From Nakazawaea peltata (Eukaryota > Ascomycota > Pichiomycetes > Alaninales > Pachysolenaceae): a DNA stretch of 64,000 bases. Below are positions 1 through 8,812 of the stretch, piece by piece; the stretch's first letter is position 1, and the number at the start of each line of letters is the position of its first letter. The stretch covers positions 2,669,135 to 2,733,134 of the forward strand of contig BCGQ01000001.1 in the NCBI GenBank assembly GCA_001599355.1, read 5' to 3'. The notes below the pieces were generated by a model. It worked only from the letters and a program-made list of their open reading frames with translations. It was not told where the DNA came from and made no database searches. The position numbers were made by a program, and so were the translations under genes.

Positions 1-135
1 GAGAAGGAGATTCAAGTGGCTACAGATCCGGAAACTTTGGCATTACTTGAAAAGCGTATCGAAAAATATGACTACCTTTTAAGATCATCTTGGTCTCTGT
101 ACTTCCAAAGGATGTTCTACCCTATTCGCGTCTAA
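1..135 (+). CDS. 3' end of an unrecognised protein gene (partial, runs off the left edge)
   Basis: Frame 1 is open from the first base to a TAA at 133-135, giving the last 44 residues of a protein. The tail is mixed charged and aromatic (ends RMFYPIRV) with a Glu/Lys-rich helix-like stretch before it. One CTG codon occurs and would read as Ala in this code. I do not recognise the family. The open frame in the same direction as the next gene supports coding, but the fragment is too short to be sure. Confidence 0.55.
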   Translation, partial: EKEIQVATDPETLALLEKRIEKYDYLLRSSWSLYFQRMFYPIRV

Positions 136-619
136 TATTAAAGGGGGTAATTAATTCCAAATGAGAATAATGTTTTTTGGTCCATACACGACCAAGAATT
201 ATCGCGATTATCTCAAAATAGCACTGCCCACATAATTTGTCCCAGACAAGAATATTTGTACAATATTGCACTACCTAATTGTTTGCAGCTCTGCGCATTG
301 ATTTTGGTTATCTGTGCACGACCAGGCACACAGCGGCACATGCCGTCGTTTATAACTCGGTTAATAGAAGGAATTTTAGTTGATGTAGATGTCCAATGGT
401 TGCATTTGAACCATGAGTCGTACTTCTTACCTCTGGATCTATGCGTTCCCCCAATTCCCCCCTCAATCAACCCCCATTAAACTCCCCCTCAAACCTCCAA
501 TTTCCTCCCTCGTATACTAATTTTGCCCTCTTATTTTTCGCCTCTAATTAAAAAATTAACCAGTAACGGCGGGAAGTTGAATTCTTGGTGTATTGAACAA
601 CAGCTAAAACAGGTCAAAT
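136..619. other. intergenic, upstream of KES1
   Basis: There is no convincing gene here. The open frames on both strands are short and look unlike proteins. Two copies of the recurrent TRCACGACC core lie at 185-193 and 315-323. The last 100 bases are pyrimidine- then A-rich, as expected for the KES1 promoter and leader. Confidence 0.6.
185..193 (-). promoter_or_regulatory. recurrent GGTCGTGTA core motif
   Basis: Copy of the dispersed intergenic core (TACACGACC on the plus strand). A second copy, TGCACGACC, is at 315-323. The function is not known; see the finding on the composite motif. Confidence 0.5.
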
Positions 620-1882
620 ATGAGTAACTTTGCCTCATCCACAACTTGGACTTCCTTCTTGAAGTCGATTGCATCCTACAATGGAGATTTATCCTCATTG
701 ACAGCCCCTCCTTTCATCTTATCGCCAACCTCATTAACCGAATATTCCGAATATTGGGCCGAGCACCAGGAGTTGTTGATTGCTCCAAATTTGGTAGGCG
801 ACGGTAAGCCAACTACTAACGAGGATGTCGCTACTGAGAGATTATTAGCTGTGACCAAATGGTTCATCTCTACTTTGCGTTCTCAGTATTGTTCCAGAAA
901 TGAAAGTTTGGGTAGTGAAAAGAAGCCTTTGAATCCATTCTTGGGGGAGTTGTTTGTCGGTAAATGGGAGGTGAGTGAAGAGTTAGGAGAGACTGTTTTG
1001 ATAAGCGAACAAGTTAGTCATCATCCTCCTGTCACCGCTTATGCCATGTTCAACGACAAACACAACACTGTCTTACAAGGTTATAACGGAGTCAAGGCCT
1101 CGTTCTCCACAACGACTTTGAATGTCAAGCAATACGGACATGCATTGTTGGAATACAAGAATTTGCAAGAGACATACTGTGTCACTTTACCACCATTACA
1201 CATTGAGGGCATCATTGTTGCCAATCCATTCGTTGAGTTAGAAGGTAAGACTTATATTCAAAGTTCGTCTGGACAAATTGCCGTTATCGAATTCTCCGGT
1301 AGAGGTTACTTCAGTGGTAAGAAGAACTCATTCAAGGCACGTATTTTCAAGGATAAAGCTTCTTCTTCTAAGAAAGAGAATGCTTTGTACACCATTTCCG
1401 GCCAATGGAGTGGTAAATCGTATATTTCTGAAGGCTCCTCGTCATCAGCTAAAGAGGATTTGTTCTTCGATGCTCTTGCCTCTGAACCAATCCCATTGAA
1501 AGTCAAACCAATTGAAGAACAACATGATTTGGAAAGTAGAAAGGCTTGGCTGAAGGTCGCCGAAGCTGTTAAGGCTGGAGATTTCAATTTGATCCACACC
1601 GAGAAATCTAAGATCGAAGAACAACAAAGACAGCAAAGAAAGGATGAAGCCCTGGCAGGAATCTCATGGCAACAACGTTTCTTCAAGAAGGTGGATTTGC
1701 TCACCTCTGAAGACAGAATCGAAGATCCATTCTTGGGATTGAGTACATACCTGAACTTGTCGTTAAAGAATGTTCCATCTGGAACCATTAGAGGTGACAA
1801 GGAGGAACTGAAGACTGAGGAAGGTCTGCATTGGAGATTCGTAAGAGAGAATTGGGACAATGAGACTGAGATTAAGTTGTGA
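620..1882 (+). CDS. KES1: oxysterol-binding protein Kes1/Osh4
   Basis: A 420-residue single-domain oxysterol-binding protein that exchanges sterol and PI4P between membranes and restrains Golgi-derived vesicle formation. The family fingerprint EQVSHHPP is at residues 130-137, preceded by the KPLNPFLGE motif (102-110) that shapes the ligand tunnel. There is no PH domain, which fits the short Osh4/Osh5 type (S. cerevisiae Kes1 is 434 residues). The C-terminal third is lysine- and glutamate-rich, as in the family. ATG 620 is the first in-frame Met and gives a family-like N terminus. The gene converges with SSK2. Confidence 0.95.
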   Translation: MSNFASSTTWTSFLKSIASYNGDLSSLTAPPFILSPTSLTEYSEYWAEHQELLIAPNLVGDGKPTTNEDVATERLLAVTKWFISTLRSQYCSRNESLGSEKKPLNPFLGELFVGKWEVSEELGETVLISEQVSHHPPVTAYAMFNDKHNTVLQGYNGVKASFSTTTLNVKQYGHALLEYKNLQETYCVTLPPLHIEGIIVANPFVELEGKTYIQSSSGQIAVIEFSGRGYFSGKKNSFKARIFKDKASSSKKENALYTISGQWSGKSYISEGSSSSAKEDLFFDALASEPIPLKVKPIEEQHDLESRKAWLKVAEAVKAGDFNLIHTEKSKIEEQQRQQRKDEALAGISWQQRFFKKVDLLTSEDRIEDPFLGLSTYLNLSLKNVPSGTIRGDKEELKTEEGLHWRFVRENWDNETEIKL

Positions 1883-1939
1883 AAGATCTATATACGTTGA
1901 ATATATGAAGATATAATTGATGTAGAGTGGGGTATAAAT

Positions 1940-1962
1940 GCAGGGATGCAGGGATGCAGGAT
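1940..1962. repeat. short tandem repeat, unit gcagggat
   Basis: Two perfect 8-bp units and a third partial one lie in the KES1 3' region. Confidence 0.8.
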
Positions 1963-2042
1963 TACATGATCTCATCATAAGTGGCTGAACAGCTAATCCA
2001 TGGTGGTCGACATGATACTGGTCAAGAGGATACTGGTTCGAA

Positions 2043-2061
2043 GGTCGTGTATTACCCAATT
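2043..2061 (+). promoter_or_regulatory. composite motif GGTCGTGTA-N3-CCCAATT
   Basis: A full example of the composite element: core 2043-2051, three bases, then CCCAATT 2055-2061. It lies between two convergent genes, so here it is not an obvious promoter element. Confidence 0.5.
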
Positions 2062-2089
2062 GGTAAATTCAGACTCTGCTAAATGATAA

Positions 2090-2116
2090 AGTCGTGCAAC
2101 TCCAAAATCCCCAATT
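2090..2116 (+). promoter_or_regulatory. AGTCGTGCA core with more distant CCCAATT
   Basis: Core 2090-2098; the CCCAATT box is at 2110-2116, a longer gap than in the other copies. Confidence 0.4.
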
Positions 2117-2133
2117 GGGTATAATTTAAAGTA

Positions 2134-2149
2134 GGTCGTGTACTCCCAA
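2134..2149 (+). promoter_or_regulatory. composite motif GGTCGTGTA-N2-CCCAA
   Basis: Core 2134-2142, two bases, then CCCAA at 2145-2149. This is the third copy inside the KES1/SSK2 convergent spacer. Confidence 0.45.
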
Positions 2150-2217
2150 ACTTCTCAATTAGGTTATATTAAATACATCTTTATATTGATTATACATGTC
2201 TGATCATAGATCGTCTC

Positions 2218-2250
2218 ATAGATTTCTCATAGATTTCTCATAGATTTCTC
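2218..2250. repeat. 11-bp tandem triplicate atagatttctc
   Basis: Three perfect head-to-tail copies. The last two bases of the third copy fall inside the SSK2 stop codon, so the repeat forms the start of the SSK2 3' UTR. Confidence 0.85.
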
Positions 2251-5200
2251 ATACATTATCTCCTAACTCAGACGAAGATGAACTGAAATCTCCGAACAGC
2301 TCATTCCTAATATTCATAATCCATGGATCATTCAAAAGTTCAATAGCACTGGCTCTCTTATTAGGATCGTGCTCTAAACATTTACTCAAGAATTTAAGAC
2401 CAGCTTCACTTAATTGATCAACATTAGGGAATTGAGGTAAATGACCCAGCAGAATATGATACATAATAGCCCACTCGTTATCCAAATTAGCCCATGGTCT
2501 TCTTCCTGTAGCCATCTCCAAAACACAACAACCTAACGACCAAATATCAATGGACCCATGACGACCTGATGATGATCCAGTGATCACCTCCGGAGACATA
2601 TACATTGGAGTACCAGTCATACTATTCAACCGTTTAGAATTTGGATCCTTAGTTCTTCCTCCAGCTGCAATCACCTTAGCAGCTCCGAAATCAACATACT
2701 TAATGATTCCCATATGGTCCAATAAGATATTCTCAGGCTTAACATCACGATGAACAATACCAGATTGGTGTAAATACAGTAATCCTTCCAACATCTGTAA
2801 AGTGTAGACTTGAATAACGGTCTCGTCTTCGATTCGTCCATGCTCTAACAAACTTGCCAACGAACCTCCTTCACAGAATTCCATGAAAATGTACACCTTA
2901 TCACGATGAACTTCGACACCGAAATATTGAACAATATTAGGATGAGACAACATCTCCAACACGGTCATTTCGTCTTTGATGGCTGGGACTACGTTTTTAA
3001 TCGACTGGCTATCTTGGAAACGGATCTCTTTAACAGCCATAACACCACCAGTATCCAAATTAATCGAAGCATAAACACTTCCAAAAGTTCCACCCCCAAT
3101 ATATCTTCCCTTCTGCCATCTAATAGACACAGAGGAGAACGAAGAGGCCAAGAACGTCAAGAATTGGTTCTCGGTGTCAGTGTCATCCAAGACTCTACCG
3201 ACATTCTGTTGTTGGACTTGCATTTCATGTCTCAGTTGCTCTAAAGCATTGACATTTCTCATGATATCGTCTCTCAAAGCAGCAATTGCATCCTCATCCT
3301 TCTCGTACAAATCCAAATTCTTTTGTTTCTGCAATGACCAGTTCAAGAGTCTCTTCTTCTCTCTCTCAATAGACCGAGCTCCCATAATATCAAAGTGAGA
3401 AATCAACAACAGCATACATCCTCCGACTTTCACCTTCAACATATAGAACTGCTCATCAGAAATGGCCAAAATATTCAACCCATTAGTGATATCCATGGCG
3501 AATTCCAATGCCAAAACACACCAACGGAACGTCTTCAAATCGTTAGGAACACAATCATCTACAATGAACGACACCCATTCGATACTCAAATGGATCAACT
3601 TGACGATAACCTCCGATTTCCTGTAATGCTCAAACATTTTCAAGGCATGTCTACCCGAGTCTCGAACATAGATGAAAATATCATTCACCAACAGCTGGCA
3701 ATCTCCAACACCTTTACATTGATTACGAGACAGAGGTACCGAGTCAATCACGTTCAACAACATCCGGTAGAAAGTCCTGTTGATTCTCAAAAGTTCATGG
3801 TTCACACGAGGCAACGAGCATCGTTTCTCCAACAGAAGCCCAATCGTATCGTCTACACAGTCCAAGAAATCCTCAGTAGCACTGATCAAATTCTGAACTG
3901 AGCCACCTTCAGTGATCAAAAGCAACTTTCCTGGCTTGAGTTCCACATTTGGAACCGAATTGAACTCCATATTCATCACTTTCCCATCCCATACCATTGG
4001 TTTCAATGGGCATATGGCCAAAATGTACGATGGTTCCTCTTCGAATTCCTCGTCCTCATACTCCTCATCTTCATACTCAGAATAATCCAATGACTCCAAT
4101 GGCTCTGACGACTCTACAGCCTGCTGTCTCTCGTTATATTTACGCAATACCGTCAAATGTTTCCTACTGGCCTTCAGCTTATTGACCCCCAAATGAGACC
4201 CAGTCAAATATCTCTTGATACTCGACTGGTTGTTGTACAAATTCCCACTGGCAATCAAATACACACCTCTTTTCTCGATACTATCGGTGTAGATCAAGAA
4301 ATGGTCGGTTTCTTTCAAGTTGGTGAGGAACATCTTCATGGTCTTGTTGTTTTTCAAGTTGAAAAGCACTGAGTTCTGGAAATTTTGGTTGAGCACATTG
4401 ACAAATCTGATCAACTTCCGTCTCATTCCTCCAAAGTTCTCCATAGCTGAACTGTACCATCTGATTAACTCTGTCTTATTGAACACTGGAGGACCTTGGA
4501 ATTGGGCCTGGATGTATGTGGATAATCTGGTAGCCAACCTGGAAGTGATGGAGGTGAAATTCTCCAGCACAAACGACCCACCGTTCTCTACATAAAGACC
4601 CAAATTCTGTAAAAATTCCCATTCTTTCTCCAAATCTTCCGGCTCGCGGAAAGTTCTGAAGGTTCGTGGATTCCTCGACGAGTCTAATAACTTCCGGCCC
4701 AACAAATTGCAGTAGTACGTGGCTGCGTTCAAGATACTCTCGTCGAAGGACGGATCCCAATAGTTCTCCAAAGTCCAACCGTCCTCTGGGAAACAATACA
4801 GCAAGTAATCGATCTTAATATCAAAGGCCAACCTCAAATAAGTCTTGAAATCGTCGATCATCTGGTCAATCAACATCATAGTCGGGTTCTTCAACTTCTT
4901 AGCGTAGCTTAATCTGATATTGAGAAGTTCCTTGATCAATTTGGAGGGGAAATTAGCAAGCTGGATCAACGAGTCAAGGTACGACGGTAAATTCAACGTA
5001 CTGAACACGTCTCTGAACTCCAAATGTGATCTCTTGGCCTTGTTAACCCACGGACCAAGGTTCAATAAGATTCTCTTCTCGAAAATATAGTTGACATCCT
5101 TCTCCTTCAAGATTCTCTCTACAAAACTACGGTCATCATTGAAGATTTTGGAGTCATTTCTGCGGAGAGAATCCTCGGACATTGAGGTTGCAGAGATCGT

Positions 5201-6916
5201 AGAGGTCGGTGTGGTCTCCATATTAGGTTTCAAGATATCCAAATCGTCATTTCCTATCCACTGTTTCAATATAAAAGTCTCATGGTTGATGGCCTGAATA
5301 ATCGATTTCCAAGCATTCAACGAATCAACTCGAGCTTCAAACTCCGGTGTCAGACAAATACTCTTCTCGTTCAACATCTCACGATGAGTCCTCCACAACT
5401 CCTCGATCTTCTCGTATTTATTCAAGATAGTCGTGACCTGATCCAAGGCGAACCTCTCCTTCAATACCGGGTCCTCCAACGACTCCGGGTACGTGATCTT
5501 GAAGTTCATAATCTCATTAATAGTCTCGTCAGCCATGGATCTCGAGTACATAATCAACTTCTTCTGTTCATCCTCAGTTCTTCCAAAGATTTTAGACCTG
5601 ATTCCTATCCAAAGGTTCTCTTTATATGAGGTATGGAGGTAACTCTCTTTCTCGGAGTCGTTCAATGGGGCCGTGATCTTGGTCTTCTCCTGCTTGACCA
5701 CCTCTCCGGTCAACACTGACCGTAACATGGCCTGCCATTCGAGCCGTTCCGAAATATAGGGGCTGTCTGCGGAGGAATGTTCCGAAGCCATTGAGCTCAA
5801 AACGTTCGGATTCAAAAGCATCTCGTTGCCCAGTCCTTCAGAACCACCTTCCTCGTTGATCACGTCGTTCACTCTTAAATTGTTGAGACGCACATCTTGC
5901 TTGGAGATACGTCCAAACAAATTGAATGGCCGCTTAGTGTCGTCGCTGTCGTCGGTCTCTCCGTCTGAGGACTCGTCGTCGCTCGACTGGTCTCCTTCTT
6001 CATCCCCTTGGGCCGTAATCCCCTTCGTATAATAGTCGTCTATCAATTGGATCAAATTATTGGCCTTGTTCTTCTCTTGCATCTTCTTCAAGTACATTTT
6101 CTCGTATTGGAGATGCTTCTCCGAGGATCGGAGATTGTTCTGGATGGTATTAGAGTGTTTGGACGGTCTTCCGGACGACTGAGATGGCGTCATATTGAGT
6201 GGTTGCTGTGGTTTATTAACTGATTTGGATCTCATACGTCTGATAGATCCGGAAGGAGCTCTGGATACGGCCGGTTGAGATGGTCCATTGGCGGTGGTGG
6301 TGGCCAGAGATGCGGGGAAACCTGGCTGTTTCGGATTACTCAGTAAAGGAGTACGAGGAGACGATCCATTGGACGAATTCGACAGCGATCTCACTGGAGA
6401 TTGAGGACGGGAACGGTTGATACTCAAGCTGGAGACCGAGTCTGCCAATATAGCCGCCGATGGTCTTTCGGAGGTATTTGAGCTCACAATCAGGGAATTC
6501 TCAACCCCAGAACTATCGAGAATCTTATTAAGTTTATTATGGTACCTTGACTCTGTTCCATTAGTCACGGATTGAGACTCAGACAGAGGGTGAGAGTTAG
6601 CGCCGAAGCCAGTAGTGGTGGTGGCAGTGCTCGGGCCGGAGCCACTGGCCCCGGAGCCCGTCAGCGGAGCTTGTAGTTTCAGCAATACTTGCAGTCTCGT
6701 GGAGTTACTCGAATACCGCCTTGACCCAGCAGGCGATTGGTACCCATTACGAGCTGTATTCGCGGCCCCCACGGTAGTCGAATTAGTTTGAATGGGCGGT
6801 ACATTCTTTTGTTGGACCTGGATGGCGGGGGCAAGTGTCCTATGCACTGGTTCAGATCGACTCTGATCTTGGTCAGTACTCTGACTTCCAGTCAGTTTTG
6901 AATCTGACGGTTTCAT
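2249..6916 (-). CDS. SSK2: MAP kinase kinase kinase Ssk2/Ssk22 (HOG pathway)
   Basis: A 1555-residue MEKK4-type kinase that, when bound by the Ssk1 response regulator, activates Pbs2 in the osmostress HOG pathway. The first 350 residues are low-complexity Ser/Thr/Pro-rich with an acidic cluster (about 310-330). The kinase domain is C-terminal, about 1265-1540: glycine loop GGGTFGSV at 1274-1281, catalytic Lys 1296 in AVKEI, HRDVKPEN from 1389, DFG 1409-1411. At 1489-1490 two consecutive CTG codons (2447-2452) stand where Ssk2 proteins read Ala-Ala in MYHxAAGH, so they support CUG=Ala. The family has two paralogues in S. cerevisiae; I cannot say which one this matches. Confidence 0.95.
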   Translation of the reverse strand: MKPSDSKLTGSQSTDQDQSRSEPVHRTLAPAIQVQQKNVPPIQTNSTTVGAANTARNGYQSPAGSRRYSSNSTRLQVLLKLQAPLTGSGASGSGPSTATTTTGFGANSHPLSESQSVTNGTESRYHNKLNKILDSSGVENSLIVSSNTSERPSAAILADSVSSLSINRSRPQSPVRSLSNSSNGSSPRTPLLSNPKQPGFPASLATTTANGPSQPAVSRAPSGSIRRMRSKSVNKPQQPLNMTPSQSSGRPSKHSNTIQNNLRSSEKHLQYEKMYLKKMQEKNKANNLIQLIDDYYTKGITAQGDEEGDQSSDDESSDGETDDSDDTKRPFNLFGRISKQDVRLNNLRVNDVINEEGGSEGLGNEMLLNPNVLSSMASEHSSADSPYISERLEWQAMLRSVLTGEVVKQEKTKITAPLNDSEKESYLHTSYKENLWIGIRSKIFGRTEDEQKKLIMYSRSMADETINEIMNFKITYPESLEDPVLKERFALDQVTTILNKYEKIEELWRTHREMLNEKSICLTPEFEARVDSLNAWKSIIQAINHETFILKQWIGNDDLDILKPNMETTPTSTISATSMSEDSLRRNDSKIFNDDRSFVERILKEKDVNYIFEKRILLNLGPWVNKAKRSHLEFRDVFSTLNLPSYLDSLIQLANFPSKLIKELLNIRLSYAKKLKNPTMMLIDQMIDDFKTYLRLAFDIKIDYLLYCFPEDGWTLENYWDPSFDESILNAATYYCNLLGRKLLDSSRNPRTFRTFREPEDLEKEWEFLQNLGLYVENGGSFVLENFTSITSRLATRLSTYIQAQFQGPPVFNKTELIRWYSSAMENFGGMRRKLIRFVNVLNQNFQNSVLFNLKNNKTMKMFLTNLKETDHFLIYTDSIEKRGVYLIASGNLYNNQSSIKRYLTGSHLGVNKLKASRKHLTVLRKYNERQQAVESSEPLESLDYSEYEDEEYEDEEFEEEPSYILAICPLKPMVWDGKVMNMEFNSVPNVELKPGKLLLITEGGSVQNLISATEDFLDCVDDTIGLLLEKRCSLPRVNHELLRINRTFYRMLLNVIDSVPLSRNQCKGVGDCQLLVNDIFIYVRDSGRHALKMFEHYRKSEVIVKLIHLSIEWVSFIVDDCVPNDLKTFRWCVLALEFAMDITNGLNILAISDEQFYMLKVKVGGCMLLLISHFDIMGARSIEREKKRLLNWSLQKQKNLDLYEKDEDAIAALRDDIMRNVNALEQLRHEMQVQQQNVGRVLDDTDTENQFLTFLASSFSSVSIRWQKGRYIGGGTFGSVYASINLDTGGVMAVKEIRFQDSQSIKNVVPAIKDEMTVLEMLSHPNIVQYFGVEVHRDKVYIFMEFCEGGSLASLLEHGRIEDETVIQVYTLQMLEGLLYLHQSGIVHRDVKPENILLDHMGIIKYVDFGAAKVIAAGGRTKDPNSKRLNSMTGTPMYMSPEVITGSSSGRHGSIDIWSLGCCVLEMATGRRPWANLDNEWAIMYHILLGHLPQFPNVDQLSEAGLKFLSKCLEHDPNKRASAIELLNDPWIMNIRNELFGDFSSSSSELGDNV

Positions 6917-7130
6917 CTTGGCGGTTGAGTCTATTAATTGGGGTGAGGTTTTATGAATTTGTGAAGAAAGGCAATAAAAGAATTTTGGGTGAGAAAAACA
7001 GGGGCGGTGCCTGAAAAACGATGGGGTTGCTCAGGGAGGGTGGGTGAGAAGTTTTAGGTGGGTGGATTTTGGAGAGTTGAGTGGAATTTCGGCCTGGGTT
7101 GGTATTCGACTATTTGGTCTGCTGAGTTCA

Positions 7131-7158
7131 GCTAGCTGGGTTTGGCTAGCTGGGTTTG
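7131..7158. repeat. 14-bp perfect tandem gctagctgggtttg
   Basis: Two adjacent identical 14-bp units lie in the SSK2/PPG1 promoter. Confidence 0.85.
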
Positions 7159-7235
7159 GACTAGCCGAATTTCTACTACCTGAACATCTGTACTACCCCA
7201 CTGATCACTAACTAATTGCTTCAGCTGTATGTGAT

Positions 7236-7341
7236 TTCTATTTATGGTAATTAGGGCTGTCTGTAAACGTATCTCTAACGTTTTATCTGGACTGAATAAA
7301 ATTCCATTTATAGTAATTGGGGCTGTATATGTATCTCTCTA
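7236..7341. repeat. degenerate direct repeat in the PPG1 promoter
   Basis: Two diverged copies (7236-7280 and 7302-7341) align from ttcYatttatRgtaatt to gtatctct. They suggest an old local duplication 85-190 bp upstream of the PPG1 start. Confidence 0.7.
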
Positions 7342-7425
7342 GTTCAACTGGGGCTCTCCCCATTTCCCTTTCCGGTAACTCTACAAATCAAATCCTTCAC
7401 CATTCAACTATCAACCTACAACCCA

Positions 7426-8532
7426 ATGACCCGAGAAATCTCCACCTGTACGTATAATCGCTCCCAGACTCTCCCCAACTCATCTACTAACTCCATCCCA
7501 GCCGATTCATTGAATCTAGATCAATGTCTAGAGCAATTGTATCAAGGTAAACTCTTAAGTGAGCCAGTATTGAAACATTTATGCTTCAAGTTCAAAGAAT
7601 TGTTGGTCAAGGATAGTAATATTGTGCATTTACAGACCCCAGTCACCGTAGTAGGGGATATACATGGTCAATTCTATGATTTATTAGAGATTTTCAATAT
7701 CGGTGGGTTCCCTCCCGACACCAACTATTTATTCTTAGGAGACTACGTGGATCGAGGTTATCATAGCGTGGAAACGATGAGTTTATTGGTGCTGTTGAAA
7801 TTAAAATACCCGAGCAGGGTGACGTTGATCCGTGGGAATCATGAATCTCGTCAGATCACCACAAATTATGGTTTCTACACAGAATGTCTCACCAAATATG
7901 GCGCCGGTTCGCCCGTATGGCACTATTTCACCGATATTTTCGACTACTTGACCTTACTGTCGGTGATAGATAACTCGATATTCTGTGTACATGGAGGATT
8001 ATCGCCGAATATTCAAACGATCAACTCGATTCTAGTCATAGACAGGTTCAAAGAAATCCCCCATGACGGTCCAATGGCCGATTTAGTATGGTCAGACCCA
8101 GATCTCGAGCTTCTAAATTTCCAGATCAGCTCAAGAGGAGCCGGATACCAATTTGGAGTCAATATTGTGAACAAATTCTTAGAAGTAAACGGGTTTAATA
8201 AGATTCTTAGGGCCCACCAGTTATGTAATGAAGGTTTCCAGATCTTCTGGGGAGGTAAAGTGACTACTGTATGGAGTGCTCCTAACTACTGTTATAGATG
8301 TGGAAATAAGCTGTCGATTATGGAAGTCTTCAACAGCTCTAATGATGAAGACAGTTATCTATTTAATGTATTTGACGCATCTCCTGAAAGTGATAAAGAA
8401 TTCAAGCGTCTTAACCCTGAACTCAATGGGATTAACAGTGACGATGAGTTCCTGGAGTTCTCCTCAGACTCCAATGATGAATATTCCAAGCAATTGAACA
8501 AGAAGGCCCCTTATATAGACTACTTCTTATGA
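7426..8532 (+). CDS. PPG1: PP2A-like serine/threonine phosphatase Ppg1
   Basis: A 368-residue metallophosphatase of the PP2A/PP4/Sit4 group; length and sequence are closest to Ppg1. Metal-site motifs are all present: GDIHGQF, GDYVDRG, RGNHES, then HGGLSP and RGAGYQFG. The tail ends DYFL, the carboxymethylated PP2A-type terminus. CTG codons at residue 123 (7792-7794, LLV-x-LK) and 296 (8311-8313, CGNK-x-SIMEV) stand where the family has Ala, supporting the CUG=Ala code. In S. cerevisiae Ppg1 acts with the Far complex in mitophagy and glycogen control. It converges with HUB1, 7 bases away. Confidence 0.93.
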   Translation: MTREISTCTYNRSQTLPNSSTNSIPADSLNLDQCLEQLYQGKLLSEPVLKHLCFKFKELLVKDSNIVHLQTPVTVVGDIHGQFYDLLEIFNIGGFPPDTNYLFLGDYVDRGYHSVETMSLLVLLKLKYPSRVTLIRGNHESRQITTNYGFYTECLTKYGAGSPVWHYFTDIFDYLTLLSVIDNSIFCVHGGLSPNIQTINSILVIDRFKEIPHDGPMADLVWSDPDLELLNFQISSRGAGYQFGVNIVNKFLEVNGFNKILRAHQLCNEGFQIFWGGKVTTVWSAPNYCYRCGNKLSIMEVFNSSNDEDSYLFNVFDASPESDKEFKRLNPELNGINSDDEFLEFSSDSNDEYSKQLNKKAPYIDYFL

Positions 8533-8539
8533 CCCCAAC

Positions 8540-8812
8540 CTAACTGTAATACAATTCCAAATTCATCCCGTCGTGGATCTCATAGTCTTCCAATGTGATA
8601 TGGTTCTTAAATATCGTATAACCTTTCTTTAAAATGAGCTTATCGTAACTAGTTCCAATCTGAAGAGAGAGGATTTTCTTGAAATCTTCGATGGTGTCAG
8701 AGGGTAAACATTTTACTTTGATTTTCTTACCCAATCTTCTTGTGTTAGTACTCTATGCGCTTTGAAAGTGTTTTCTGATCACTTACCTATCATTGCATAC
8801 CACTTCAATCAT
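8540..8812 (-). CDS. HUB1: ubiquitin-like spliceosome modifier Hub1 (two exons)
   Basis: Join of 8787-8812 (exon 1) and 8540-8735 (exon 2) on the minus strand, giving about 73 residues, the Hub1 length. Exon 1 encodes MIEVVCND plus two bases of an Arg codon. Exon 2 continues LGKKIKVKC and ends LELYYS, with the Hub1 tyrosine-rich tail instead of ubiquitin GG. The intron (8736-8786, 51 nt) starts GTAAGT and has a TACTAAC box followed at once by acaagaag. The two AGs form a NAGNAG acceptor; the downstream one gives the canonical NDRLGKK, the upstream one adds an Arg. Hub1 binds Snu66 noncovalently and tunes 5' splice-site choice. It is divergent from the PXA-type gene. Confidence 0.88.

Larger units (their letters stand above)
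1883..2248. other. convergent intergenic region KES1/SSK2 with repeats and three core motifs
   Basis: Between two 3' ends. It holds an 8-bp tandem repeat (about three units of gcagggat, 1940-1962), three GGTCGTG-type core motifs (2043, 2090, 2134) each followed by a CCCAA(TT) box, and an 11-bp triplicate beside the SSK2 stop. No gene is seen. Confidence 0.7.
6917..7425. other. divergent promoter region SSK2/PPG1 with internal duplications
   Basis: A bidirectional spacer. It contains a perfect 14-bp tandem (7131-7144 and 7145-7158) and a degenerate duplication of about 42 bp (7236-7280 and 7302-7341) sharing the core gtaattRgggctgt. No gene is seen. Confidence 0.7.

Noticed and set aside
1980-2060. 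Possible tRNA (ctggttcgaagg resembles a B box)
   Set aside because: No acceptor stem, no A box at the right distance, and the string is part of the recurrent GGTCGTGTA motif. I found no convincing tRNA in the window.
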